64,000 nt of DNA, taken from Actinernus sp. WN-2022 (taxonomy: Eukaryota; Cnidaria; Anthozoa; Actiniaria; Actinernidae). Positions 42,982 through 57,000 of this stretch are shown here, piece by piece (positions within the stretch are counted from its first letter, which is position 1; each line of letters opens with the position of its first letter). The notes below the pieces were generated by a model. That model made no database searches. It was not told the origin of the DNA and saw nothing but the letters and a program-made list of their open reading frames with translations. The position numbers and the translations under genes were made by a program. Where the stretch lies: assembly GCA_030867875.1 (NCBI GenBank), contig JAOWCC010000936.1, forward strand, positions 14,950,095 to 15,014,094, given 5' to 3'.

Positions 42982-43930
42982 CTGCATAAAAAAATCAAAC
43001 ACATTCATGAATACATTATACATATATAATTATGCTTGTACATAACTACGCCTTTATCTATAGATAAGGTCTTCAAACAACGTATTAAGGAAATATTAAA
43101 AAAAATAGAGTTTAGAATTTAATGGATATGGTTTTCGAGAATTTTCCTTCAGTCGAAAATTATTTTTCTGCATTAACACTTAATAGGTTGTTCTGTAAAT
43201 ATGGCGCAAAATGGCCTAATCGAAAGTCAATAATCGATCCCGATGATCAACCCAATGCATGTCTACACAAAGATGTATTCGTAAGTAACACGTTCTACTA
43301 TTTTATTTCTCTGTGTTGCGCGTCTATGAAGAGAGAATCTGAACCCTAACTCACAACCTCCGCTATGTAAAGACGGCTCAAGTCAGCAGTTTGCCATGCT
43401 GATCCCGACACTGAAAAGCTGAACGGCTTCTAATTGGGAACCATTGTGTTTTCTTTTTACTGGAGGTACTTTTCCTTGCTATGCGTGACGTGCAATATGG
43501 GGAAATTTGCACTGAATCGAGACGCCACACAAGCTAGATTTATCGAATTTGAAAACTAACCGAGCAACACAGAGAAATAAATTAGCAGAACTAATTTATT
43601 TTGAATGCATCTTTGTATAGTCGTTGGGTTAATTTTAGATTCATTTCCCCTTTAAAGAGAACCTCGGCTGAAAAACAATGATTGATCTCAAGTGTTTGTT
43701 ATGCATGCCTAAGTCTACTGTTGTGTTTATCTCCAGTAAATTGTTTACTAGATGTCATTTATGCATCGATATTCCTGTCGATAAAACTCATTTGAATTTC
43801 CTGCGCGCCGTCGTCTTGGATCTCATGACGTCACAGTGTTGCCCCTATTGTTGCACAACAAAAGAGATTTTTATTTCTGACAGATAGAAAGCAATATGTA
43901 AAAATTGACAACATTGAATCAACTAAGAAC
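42982..43930. other. non-coding, upstream intron of the receptor gene
   Basis: I looked for a signal-peptide or further Ig exon on the minus strand and found none. ORFs at 43122 and 43678 have no motif. Confidence 0.45.
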
Positions 43931-44765
43931 ACAGTATTATGTGGTGTACACAAGGGTTAACCCTTGGTCCCCTTCTCTTCCTTCTCTATATTAATGACTT
44001 CACTAATGTATCAAACACACTATATTTCAGAATATTTGCCGATGATGCTAACATATTTTATTCTAGTAAAAACTTGAAAACGTCATGAATGAAGAACTAC
44101 CCCATATATACACCTACTATAATAATATTAAATTGTCAATTAATTAAAACAATGATATGCTTGTTAAATCACCAAGGATTTTTTTTATTAATTTTAACAT
44201 CAATAATATAAGTCGTAAAAATTACATCAAATACTTAGGCATGTCAACTGGGAGCCCCACTATGTGACTAGCAAAATATCTAAAATCATAATCTACGAAT
44301 GCTTGAACAACTTTACAACACTCTAATTTATCCATATCTTAGGAATATCACCCTGGGGTAATAAAAAAAAAAGTTAAACAAAATCTTAATAAAACAAAAT
44401 GTATTATGAGCATTTTCTTTGCTCAGTATAGAGAAAACAACATCACCTTATTGTAAACTACTGGACATACTACAACTTGAAAACATCTACTCTTTAAATA
44501 AATCTTGTTTCATTCATAAACTAAGTAACAAATTGAATATCCCTTCTGCCTTTCAAGGCTTCTTGTCACCGGTATCTGAGGTCCACTCATAAAACATCAG
44601 ATATTCGTCAAAACAAAATTTCCATCGAACTAGAGTTCGAACTAATTATGGTATCCACACCTTTAAATATTCAGCTACAAAAATATGGGAAAACATTCCC
44701 AGCCACCTAAAAGCCATCTCCCTTACTCAGTTCAAGAATCAATACAAAAATATTTATTAAATCAA
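43930..44765 (+). pseudogene. decayed LINE fragment, reverse transcriptase core to C-terminus
   Basis: On the plus strand, in shifting frames: CGVHKGLTLGPLLFLLYINDF, FRIFADDANIFYSSKN (catalytic FADD at about 44035-44046), NYIKYLGM, and at the end TRVRTNYGIHTFKYSATKIW followed by QFKNQYKNIY and a stop near 44758. The motifs match those of the nearly complete LINE at 29547-33900 (same CR1/L2-like group), but orientation is opposite and many frameshifts and small deletions are present. No long ORF survives. Confidence 0.8.
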
Positions 44766-45007
44766 CGAAACTGACATATTATAAGCACTATATTTGTGTC
44801 TACCTGACCATTATTATTTTGTTGCCGTTGTTGTTATGATAAATATACATATATGTAGTACATAAATAGATATAGATGAGTGTGTGTATATATGTTTATA
44901 TATTGTACAAACATCTGTATTTTGTTCTCTCTTTTCCTTCTCTTTTTCTCTATCTTTTGTTCTTATTTCATAATATTTACATTAATTATTACATCATACA
45001 CAAGTAT

Positions 45008-48000
45008 ATGAGGCATGTTAACACAAAAAGAGTGTACCTTGCTAAGGCGCCTTTTGTGTTGACATGCGTCAATATGTGCACCGTTTCAGTTTCAACTGGC
45101 CGCTGTTGCTCGAAATCTTGATGGATTGTAATGCGGTTTGCAGCAAAAGAACCGTCTTTGTCTATAGAACAACTGTTGACTGCGTTTTTGCCGCACCTGG
45201 TCATTGGAAACACCCCAAAATGTCACTTTTAGTTGATCAACTGGAAAAAGGTGATAAGGTAGAAAATCTCGAAAAATTCCAAATCTCAAACAAGGAAATT
45301 ATGGGATAGAATGGCTATACATGGAAGCAAGTGTCATTTTACAACCATTGAAACCTAGACTATCAGTTATCAGCGCTTTAAACTGAGGAAATCGAGAATT
45401 CCACACAAGATGAGGCATGTTAACACAAAAAGAGTGTACCTTGCTAAGGCGCCTTTTGTGTTGACATGCGTCAATATGTGCACCGTTTCAGTTTCAACTG
45501 GCCGCTGTTGCTCGAAATCTTGATGGATTGTAATGCGGTTTGCAGCAAAAGAACCGTCTTTGTCTATAGAACAACTGTTGACTGCGTTTTTGCCGCACCT
45601 GGTCATTGGAAACACCCCAAAATGTCACTTTTAGTTGATCAACTGGAAAAAGGTGATAAGGTAGAAAATCTCGAAAAATTCCAAATCTCAAACAAGGAAA
45701 TTATGGGATAGAATGGCTATACATGGAAGCAAGTGTCATTTTACAACCATTGAAACCTAGACTATCAGTTATCAGCGCTTTAAACTGAGGAAATCGAGAA
45801 TTCCACACAAGATGAGGCATGTTAACACAAAAAGAGTGTACCTTGCTAAGGCGCCTTTTGTGTTGACATGCGTCAATATGTGCACCGTTTCAGTTTCAAC
45901 TGGCCGCTGTTGCTCGAAATCTTGATGGATTGTAATGCGGTTTGCAGCAAAAGAACCGTCTTTGTCTATAGAACAACTGTTGACTGCGTTTTTGCCGCAC
46001 CTGGTCAATGGAAACACCCCAAAATGTCACTTTTAGTTGATCAACTGGAAAAAGGTGATAAGGTAGAAAATCTCGAAAAATTCCAAATCTCAAACAAGGA
46101 AATTATGGGATAGAATGGCTATACATGGAAGCAAGTGTCATTTTACAACCATTGAAACCTAGACTATCAGTTATCAGCGCTTTAAACTGAGGAAATCGAG
46201 AATTCCACACAAGATGAGGCATGTTAACACAAAAAGAGTGTACCTTGCTAAGGCGCCTTTTGTGTTGACATGCGTCAATATGTGCACCGTTTCAGTTTCA
46301 ACTGGCCGCTGTTGCTCGAAATCTTGATGGATTGTAATGCGGTTTGCAGCAAAAGAACCGTCTTTGTCTATAGAACAACTGTTGACTGCGTTTTTGCCGC
46401 ATCTGGTCATTGGAAACACCCCAAAATATCACTTTTAGTTGATCAACTGGAAAAAGGTGATAAGGTAGAAAATCTCGAAAAATTCCAAATCTCAAACAAG
46501 GAAATTATGGGATAGAATGGCTATACATGGAAGCAAGTGTCATTTTACAACCATTGAAACCTAGACTATCAGTTATCAGCGCTTTAAACTGAGGAAATCG
46601 AGAATTCCACACAAGATGAGGCATGTTAACACAAAAAGAGTGTACCTTGCTAAGGCGCCTTTTGTGTTGACATGCGTCAATATGTGCACCGTTTCAGTTT
46701 CAACTGGCCGCTGTTGCTCGAAATCTTGATGGATTGTAATGCGGTTTGCAGCAAAAGAACCGTCTTTGTCTATAGAACAACTGTTGACTGCGTTTTTGCC
46801 GCACCTGGTCATTGGAAACACCCCAAAATGTCACTTTTAGTTGATCAACTGGAAAAAGGTGATAAGGTAGAAAATCTCGAAAAATTCCAAATCTCAAACA
46901 AGGAAATTATGGGATAGAATGGCTATACATGGAAGCAAGTGTCATTTTACAACCATTGAAACCTAGACTATCAGTTATCAGCGCTTTAAACTGAGGAAAT
47001 CGAGAATTCCACACAAGATGAGGCATGTTAACACAAAAAGAGTGTACCTTGCTAAGGCGCCTTTTGTGTTGACATGCGTCAATATGTGCACCGTTTCAGT
47101 TTCAACTGGCCGCTGTTGCTCGAAATCTTGATGGATTGTAATGCGGTTTGCAGCAAAAGAACCGTCTTTGTCTATAGAACAACTGTTGACTGCGTTTTTG
47201 CCGCACCTGGTCAATGGAAACACCCCAAAATGTCACTTTTAGTTGATCAACTGGAAAAAGGTGATAAGGTAGAAAATCTCGAAAAATTCCAAATCTCAAA
47301 CAAGGAAATTATGGGATAGAATGGCTATACATGGAAGCAAGTGTCATTTTACAACCATTGAAACCTAGACTATCAGTTATCAGCGCTTTAAACTGAGGAA
47401 ATCGAGAATTCCACACAAGATGAGGCATGTTAACACAAAAAGAGTGTACCTTGCTAAGGCGCCTTTTGTGTTGACATGCGTCAATATGTGCACCGTTTCA
47501 GTTTCAACTGGCCGCTGTTGCTCGAAATCTTGATGGATTGTAATGCGGTTTGCAGCAAAAGAACCGTCTTTGTCTATAGAACAACTGTTGACTGCGTTTT
47601 TGCCGCACCTGGTCATTGGAAACACCCCAAAATGTCACTTTTAGTTGATCAACTGGAAAAAGGTGATAAGGTAGAAAATCTCGAAAAATTCCAAATCTCA
47701 AACAAGGAAATTATGGGATAGAATGGCTATACATGGAAGCAAGTGTCATTTTACAACCATTGAAACCTAGACTATCAGTTATCAGCGCTTTAAACTGAGG
47801 AAATCGAGAATTCCACACAAGATGAGGCATGTTAACACAAAAAGAGTGTACCTTGCTAAGGCGCCTTTTGTGTTGACATGCGTCAATATGTGCACCGTTT
47901 CAGTTTCAACTGGCCGCTGTTGCTCGAAATCTTGATGGATTGTAATGCGGTTTGCAGCAAAAGAACCGTCTTTGTCTATAGAACAACTGTTGACTGCGTT

Positions 48001-51000
48001 TTTGCCGCACCTGGTCATTGGAAACACCCCAAAATGTCACTTTTAGTTGATCAACTGGAAAAAGGTGATAAGGTAGAAAATCTCGAAAAATTCCAAATCT
48101 CAAACAAGGAAATTATGGGATAGAATGGCTATACATGGAAGCAAGTGTCATTTTACAACCATTGAAACCTAGACTATCAGTTATCAGCGCTTTAAACTGA
48201 GGAAATCGAGAATTCCACACAAGATGAGGCATGTTAACACAAAAAGAGTGTACCTTGCTAAGGCGCCTTTTGTGTTGACATGCGTCAATATGTGCACCGT
48301 TTCAGTTTCAACTGGCCGCTGTTGCTCGAAATCTTGATGGATTGTAATGCGGTTTGCAGCAAAAGAACCGTCTTTGTCTATAGAACAACTGTTGACTGCG
48401 TTTTTGCCGCACCTGGTCATTGGAAACACCCCAAAATGTCACTTTTAGTTGATCAACTGGAAAAAGGTGATAAGGTAGAAAATCTCGAAAAATTCCAAAT
48501 CTCAAACAAGGAAATTATGGGATAGAATGGCTATACATGGAAGCAAGTGTCATTTTACAACCATTGAAACCTAGACTATCAGTTATCAGCGCTTTAAACT
48601 GAGGAAATCGAGAATTCCACACAAGATGAGGCATGTTAACACAAAAAGAGTGTACCTTGCTAAGGCGCCTTTTGTGTTGACATGCGTCAATATGTGCACC
48701 GTTTCAGTTTCAACTGGCCGCTGTTGCTCGAAATCTTGATGGATTGTAATGCGGTTTGCAGCAAAAGAACCGTCTTTGTCTATAGAACAACTGTTGACTG
48801 CTTTTTGCCGCACCTGGTCATTGGAAACACCCCAAAATGTCACTTTTAGTTGATCAACTGGAAAAAGGTGATAAGGTAGAAAATCTCGAAAAATTCCAAA
48901 TCTCAAACAAGGAAATTATGGGATAGAATGGCTATACATGGAAGCAAGTGTCATTTTACAACCATTGAAACCTAGACTATCAGTTATCAGCGCTTTAAAC
49001 TGAGGAAATCGAGAATTCCACACAAGATGAGGCATGTTAACACAAAAAGAGTGTACCTTGCTAAGGCGCCTTTTGTGTTGACATGCGTCAATATGTGCAC
49101 CGTTTCAGTTTCAACTGGCCGCTGTTGCTCGAAATCTTGATGGATTGTAATGCGGTTTGCAGCAAAAGAACCGTCTTTGTCTATAGAACAACTGTTGACT
49201 GCGTTTTTGCCGCACCTGGTCATTGGAAACACCCCAAAATGTCACTTTTAGTTGATCAACTGGAAAAAGGTGATAAGGTAGAAAATCTCGAAAAATTCCA
49301 AATCTCAAACAAGGAAATTATGGGATAGAATGGCTATACATGGAAGCAAGTGTCATTTTACAACCATTGAAACCTAGACTATCAGTTATCAGCGCTTTAA
49401 ACTGAGGAAATCGAGAATTCCACACAAGATGAGGCATGTTAACACAAAAAGAGTGTACCTTGCTAAGGCGCCTTTTGTGTTGACATGCGTCAATATGTGC
49501 ACCGTTTCAGTTTCAACTGGCCGCTGTTGCTCGAAATCTTGATGGATTGTAATGCGGTTTGCAGCAAAAGAACCGTCTTTGTCTATAGAACAACTGTTGA
49601 CTGCGTTTTTGCCGCACCTGGTCATTGGAAACACCCCAAAATGTCACTTTTAGTTGATCAACTGGAAAAAGGTGATAAGGTAGAAAATCTCGAAAAATTC
49701 CAAATCTCAAACAAGGAAATTATGGGATAGAATGGCTATACATGGAAGCAAGTGTCATTTTACAACCATTGAAACCTAGACTATCAGTTATCAGCGCTTT
49801 AAACTGAGGAAATCGAGAATTCCACACAAGATGAGGCATGTTAACACAAAAAGAGTGTACCTTGCTAAGGCGCCTTTTGTGTTGACATGCGTCAATATGT
49901 GCACCGTTTCAGTTTCAACTGGCCGCTGTTGCTCGAAATCTTGATGGATTGTAATGCGGTTTGCAGCAAAAGAACCGTCTTTGTCTATAGAACAACTGTT
50001 GACTGCGTTTTTGCCGCACCTGGTCAATGGAAACACCCCAAAATGTCACTTTTAGTTGATCAACTGGAAAAAGGTGATAAGGTAGAAAATCTCGAAAAAT
50101 TCCAAATCTCAAACAAGGAAATTATGGGATAGAATGGCTATACATGGAAGCAAGTGTCATTTTACAACCATTGAAACCTAGACTATCAGTTATCAGCGCT
50201 TTAAACTGAGGAAATCGAGAATTCCACACAAGATGAGGCATGTTAACACAAAAAGAGTGTACCTTGCTAAGGCGCCTTTTGTGTTGACATGCGTCAATAT
50301 GTGCACCGTTTCAGTTTCAACTGGCCGCTGTTGCTCGAAATCTTGATGGATTGTAATGCGGTTTGCAGCAAAAGAACCGTCTTTGTCTATAGAACAACTG
50401 TTGACTGCGTTTTTGCCGCACCTGGTCATTGGAAACACCCCAAAATGTCACTTTTAGTTGATCAACTGGAAAAAGGTGATAAGGTAGAAAATCTCGAAAA
50501 ATTCCAAATCTCAAACAAGGAAATTATGGGATAGAATGGCTATACATGGAAGCAAGTGTCATTTTACAACCATTGAAACCTAGACTATCAGTTATCAGCG
50601 CTTTAAACTGAGGAAATCGAGAATTCCACACAAGATGAGGCATGTTAACACAAAAAGAGTGTACCTTGCTAAGGCGCCTTTTGTGTTGACATGCGTCAAT
50701 ATGTGCACCGTTTCAGTTTCAACTGGCCGCTGTTGCTCGAAATCTTGATGGATTGTAATGCGGTTTGCAGCAAAAGAACCGTCTTTGTCTATAGAACAAC
50801 TGTTGACTGCGTTTTTGCCGCACCTGGTCATTGGAAACACCCCAAAATGTCACTTTTAGTTGATCAACTGGAAAAAGGTGATAAGGTAGAAAATCTCGAA
50901 AAATTCCAAATCTCAAACAAGGAAATTATGGGATAGAATGGCTATACATGGAAGCAAGTGTCATTTTACAACCATTGAAACCTAGACTATCAGTTATCAG

Positions 51001-54000
51001 CGCTTTAAACTGAGGAAATCGAGAATTCCACACAAGATGAGGCATGTTAACACAAAAAGAGTGTACCTTGCTAAGGCGCCTTTTGTGTTGACATGCGTCA
51101 ATATGTGCACCGTTTCAGTTTCAACTGGCCGCTGTTGCTCGAAATCTTGATGGATTGTAATGCGGTTTGCAGCAAAAGAACCGTCTTTGTCTATAGAACA
51201 ACTGTTGACTGCGTTTTTGCCGCACCTGGTCATTGGAAACACCCCAAAATGTCACTTTTAGTTGATCAACTGGAAAAAGGTGATAAGGTAGAAAATCTCG
51301 AAAAATTCCAAATCTCAAACAAGGAAATTATGGGATAGAATGGCTATACATGGAAGCAAGTGTCATTTTACAACCATTGAAACCTAGACTATCAGTTATC
51401 AGCGCTTTAAACTGAGGAAATCGAGAATTCCACACAAGATGAGGCATGTTAACACAAAAAGAGTGTACCTTGCTAAGGCGCCTTTTGTGTTGACATGCGT
51501 CAATATGTGCACCGTTTCAGTTTCAACTGGCCGCTGTTGCTCGAAATCTTGATGGATTGTAATGCGGTTTGCAGCAAAAGAACCGTCTTTGTCTATAGAA
51601 CAACTGTTGACTGCGTTTTTGCCGCACCTGGTCAATGGAAACACCCCAAAATGTCACTTTTAGTTGATCAACTGGAAAAAGGTGATAAGGTAGAAAATCT
51701 CGAAAAATTCCAAATCTCAAACAAGGAAATTATGGGATAGAATGGCTATACATGGAAGCAAGTGTCATTTTACAACCATTGAAACCTAGACTATCAGTTA
51801 TCAGCGCTTTAAACTGAGGAAATCGAGAATTCCACACAAGATGAGGCATGTTAACACAAAAAGAGTGTACCTTGCTAAGGCGCCTTTTGTGTTGACATGC
51901 GTCAATATGTGCACCGTTTCAGTTTCAACTGGCCGCTGTTGCTCGAAATCTTGATGGATTGTAATGCGGTTTGCAGCAAAAGAACCGTCTTTGTCTATAG
52001 AACAACTGTTGACTGCGTTTTTGCCGCATCTGGTCATTGGAAACACCCCAAAATATCACTTTTAGTTGATCAACTGGAAAAAGGTGATAAGGTAGAAAAT
52101 CTCGAAAAATTCCAAATCTCAAACAAGGAAATTATGGGATAGAATGGCTATACATGGAAGCAAGTGTCATTTTACAACCATTGAAACCTAGACTATCAGT
52201 TATCAGCGCTTTAAACTGAGGAAATCGAGAATTCCACACAAGATGAGGCATGTTAACACAAAAAGAGTGTACCTTGCTAAGGCGCCTTTTGTGTTGACAT
52301 GCGTCAATATGTGCACCGTTTCAGTTTCAACTGGCCGCTGTTGCTCGAAATCTTGATGGATTGTAATGCGGTTTGCAGCAAAAGAACCGTCTTTGTCTAT
52401 AGAACAACTGTTGACTGCGTTTTTGCCGCACCTGGTCATTGGAAACACCCCAAAATGTCACTTTTAGTTGATCAACTGGAAAAAGGTGATAAGGTAGAAA
52501 ATCTCGAAAAATTCCAAATCTCAAACAAGGAAATTATGGGATAGAATGGCTATACATGGAAGCAAGTGTCATTTTACAACCATTGAAACCTAGACTATCA
52601 GTTATCAGCGCTTTAAACTGAGGAAATCGAGAATTCCACACAAGATGAGGCATGTTAACACAAAAAGAGTGTACCTTGCTAAGGCGCCTTTTGTGTTGAC
52701 ATGCGTCAATATGTGCACCGTTTCAGTTTCAACTGGCCGCTGTTGCTCGAAATCTTGATGGATTGTAATGCGGTTTGCAGCAAAAGAACCGTCTTTGTCT
52801 ATAGAACAACTGTTGACTGCGTTTTTGCCGCACCTGGTCAATGGAAACACCCCAAAATGTCACTTTTAGTTGATCAACTGGAAAAAGGTGATAAGGTAGA
52901 AAATCTCGAAAAATTCCAAATCTCAAACAAGGAAATTATGGGATAGAATGGCTATACATGGAAGCAAGTGTCATTTTACAACCATTGAAACCTAGACTAT
53001 CAGTTATCAGCGCTTTAAACTGAGGAAATCGAGAATTCCACACAAGATGAGGCATGTTAACACAAAAAGAGTGTACCTTGCTAAGGCGCCTTTTGTGTTG
53101 ACATGCGTCAATATGTGCACCGTTTCAGTTTCAACTGGCCGCTGTTGCTCGAAATCTTGATGGATTGTAATGCGGTTTGCAGCAAAAGAACCGTCTTTGT
53201 CTATAGAACAACTGTTGACTGCGTTTTTGCCGCACCTGGTCATTGGAAACACCCCAAAATGTCACTTTTAGTTGATCAACTGGAAAAAGGTGATAAGGTA
53301 GAAAATCTCGAAAAATTCCAAATCTCAAACAAGGAAATTATGGGATAGAATGGCTATACATGGAAGCAAGTGTCATTTTACAACCATTGAAACCTAGACT
53401 ATCAGTTATCAGCGCTTTAAACTGAGGAAATCGAGAATTCCACACAAGATGAGGCATGTTAACACAAAAAGAGTGTACCTTGCTAAGGCGCCTTTTGTGT
53501 TGACATGCGTCAATATGTGCACCGTTTCAGTTTCAACTGGCCGCTGTTGCTCGAAATCTTGATGGATTGTAATGCGGTTTGCAGCAAAAGAACCGTCTTT
53601 GTCTATAGAACAACTGTTGACTGCGTTTTTGCCGCACCTGGTCATTGGAAACACCCCAAAATGTCACTTTTAGTTGATCAACTGGAAAAAGGTGATAAGG
53701 TAGAAAATCTCGAAAAATTCCAAATCTCAAACAAGGAAATTATGGGATAGAATGGCTATACATGGAAGCAAGTGTCATTTTACAACCATTGAAACCTAGA
53801 CTATCAGTTATCAGCGCTTTAAACTGAGGAAATCGAGAATTCCACACAAGATGAGGCATGTTAACACAAAAAGAGTGTACCTTGCTAAGGCGCCTTTTGT
53901 GTTGACATGCGTCAATATGTGCACCGTTTCAGTTTCAACTGGCCGCTGTTGCTCGAAATCTTGATGGATTGTAATGCGGTTTGCAGCAAAAGAACCGTCT

Positions 54001-57000
54001 TTGTCTATAGAACAACTGTTGACTGCGTTTTTGCCGCACCTGGTCATTGGAAACACCCCAAAATGTCACTTTTAGTTGATCAACTGGAAAAAGGTGATAA
54101 GGTAGAAAATCTCGAAAAATTCCAAATCTCAAACAAGGAAATTATGGGATAGAATGGCTATACATGGAAGCAAGTGTCATTTTACAACCATTGAAACCTA
54201 GACTATCAGTTATCAGCGCTTTAAACTGAGGAAATCGAGAATTCCACACAAGATGAGGCATGTTAACACAAAAAGAGTGTACCTTGCTAAGGCGCCTTTT
54301 GTGTTGACATGCGTCAATATGTGCACCGTTTCAGTTTCAACTGGCCGCTGTTGCTCGAAATCTTGATGGATTGTAATGCGGTTTGCAGCAAAAGAACCGT
54401 CTTTGTCTATAGAACAACTGTTGACTGCGTTTTTGCCGCACCTGGTCATTGGAAACACCCCAAAATGTCACTTTTAGTTGATCAACTGGAAAAAGGTGAT
54501 AAGGTAGAAAATCTCGAAAAATTCCAAATCTCAAACAAGGAAATTATGGGATAGAATGGCTATACATGGAAGCAAGTGTCATTTTACAACCATTGAAACC
54601 TAGACTATCAGTTATCAGCGCTTTAAACTGAGGAAATCGAGAATTCCACACAAGATGAGGCATGTTAACACAAAAAGAGTGTACCTTGCTAAGGCGCCTT
54701 TTGTGTTGACATGCGTCAATATGTGCACCGTTTCAGTTTCAACTGGCCGCTGTTGCTCGAAATCTTGATGGATTGTAATGCGGTTTGCAGCAAAAGAACC
54801 GTCTTTGTCTATAGAACAACTGTTGACTGCGTTTTTGCCGCACCTGGTCATTGGAAACACCCCAAAATGTCACTTTTAGTTGATCAACTGGAAAAAGGTG
54901 ATAAGGTAGAAAATCTCGAAAAATTCCAAATCTCAAACAAGGAAATTATGGGATAGAATGGCTATACATGGAAGCAAGTGTCATTTTACAACCATTGAAA
55001 CCTAGACTATCAGTTATCAGCGCTTTAAACTGAGGAAATCGAGAATTCCACACAAGATGAGGCATGTTAACACAAAAAGAGTGTACCTTGCTAAGGCGCC
55101 TTTTGTGTTGACATGCGTCAATATGTGCACCGTTTCAGTTTCAACTGGCCGCTGTTGCTCGAAATCTTGATGGATTGTAATGCGGTTTGCAGCAAAAGAA
55201 CCGTCTTTGTCTATAGAACAACTGTTGACTGCGTTTTTGCCGCACCTGGTCATTGGAAACACCCCAAAATGTCACTTTTAGTTGATCAACTGGAAAAAGG
55301 TGATAAGGTAGAAAATCTCGAAAAATTCCAAATCTCAAACAAGGAAATTATGGGATAGAATGGCTATACATGGAAGCAAGTGTCATTTTACAACCATTGA
55401 AACCTAGACTATCAGTTATCAGCGCTTTAAACTGAGGAAATCGAGAATTCCACACAAGATGAGGCATGTTAACACAAAAAGAGTGTACCTTGCTAAGGCG
55501 CCTTTTGTGTTGACATGCGTCAATATGTGCACCGTTTCAGTTTCAACTGGCCGCTGTTGCTCGAAATCTTGATGGATTGTAATGCGGTTTGCAGCAAAAG
55601 AACCGTCTTTGTCTATAGAACAACTGTTGACTGCGTTTTTGCCGCACCTGGTCATTGGAAACACCCCAAAATGTCACTTTTAGTTGATCAACTGGAAAAA
55701 GGTGATAAGGTAGAAAATCTCGAAAAATTCCAAATCTCAAACAAGGAAATTATGGGATAGAATGGCTATACATGGAAGCAAGTGTCATTTTACAACCATT
55801 GAAACCTAGACTATCAGTTATCAGCGCTTTAAACTGAGGAAATCGAGAATTCCACACAAGATGAGGCATGTTAACACAAAAAGAGTGTACCTTGCTAAGG
55901 CGCCTTTTGTGTTGACATGCGTCAATATGTGCACCGTTTCAGTTTCAACTGGCCGCTGTTGCTCGAAATCTTGATGGATTGTAATGCGGTTTGCAGCAAA
56001 AGAACCGTCTTTGTCTATAGAACAACTGTTGACTGCGTTTTTGCCGCACCTGGTCATTGGAAACACCCCAAAATGTCACTTTTAGTTGATCAACTGGAAA
56101 AAGGTGATAAGGTAGAAAATCTCGAAAAATTCCAAATCTCAAACAAGGAAATTATGGGATAGAATGGCTATACATGGAAGCAAGTGTCATTTTACAACCA
56201 TTGAAACCTAGACTATCAGTTATCAGCGCTTTAAACTGAGGAAATCGAGAATTCCACACAAGATGAGGCATGTTAACACAAAAAGAGTGTACCTTGCTAA
56301 GGCGCCTTTTGTGTTGACATGCGTCAATATGTGCACCGTTTCAGTTTCAACTGGCCGCTGTTGCTCGAAATCTTGATGGATTGTAATGCGGTTTGCAGCA
56401 AAAGAACCGTCTTTGTCTATAGAACAACTGTTGACTGCGTTTTTGCCGCACCTGGTCATTGGAAACACCCCAAAATGTCACTTTTAGTTGATCAACTGGA
56501 AAAAGGTGATAAGGTAGAAAATCTCGAAAAATTCCAAATCTCAAACAAGGAAATTATGGGATAGAATGGCTATACATGGAAGCAAGTGTCATTTTACAAC
56601 CATTGAAACCTAGACTATCAGTTATCAGCGCTTTAAACTGAGGAAATCGAGAATTCCACACAAGATGAGGCATGTTAACACAAAAAGAGTGTACCTTGCT
56701 AAGGCGCCTTTTGTGTTGACATGCGTCAATATGTGCACCGTTTCAGTTTCAACTGGCCGCTGTTGCTCGAAATCTTGATGGATTGTAATGCGGTTTGCAG
56801 CAAAAGAACCGTCTTTGTCTATAGAACAACTGTTGACTGCGTTTTTGCCGCACCTGGTCATTGGAAACACCCCAAAATGTCACTTTTAGTTGATCAACTG
56901 GAAAAAGGTGATAAGGTAGAAAATCTCGAAAAATTCCAAATCTCAAACAAGGAAATTATGGGATAGAATGGCTATACATGGAAGCAAGTGTCATTTTACA

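Noticed and set aside
48586..48906. 106-codon minus ORF as a special satellite gene
   Set aside because: It is produced by the one-base deletion that fuses two chance frames.
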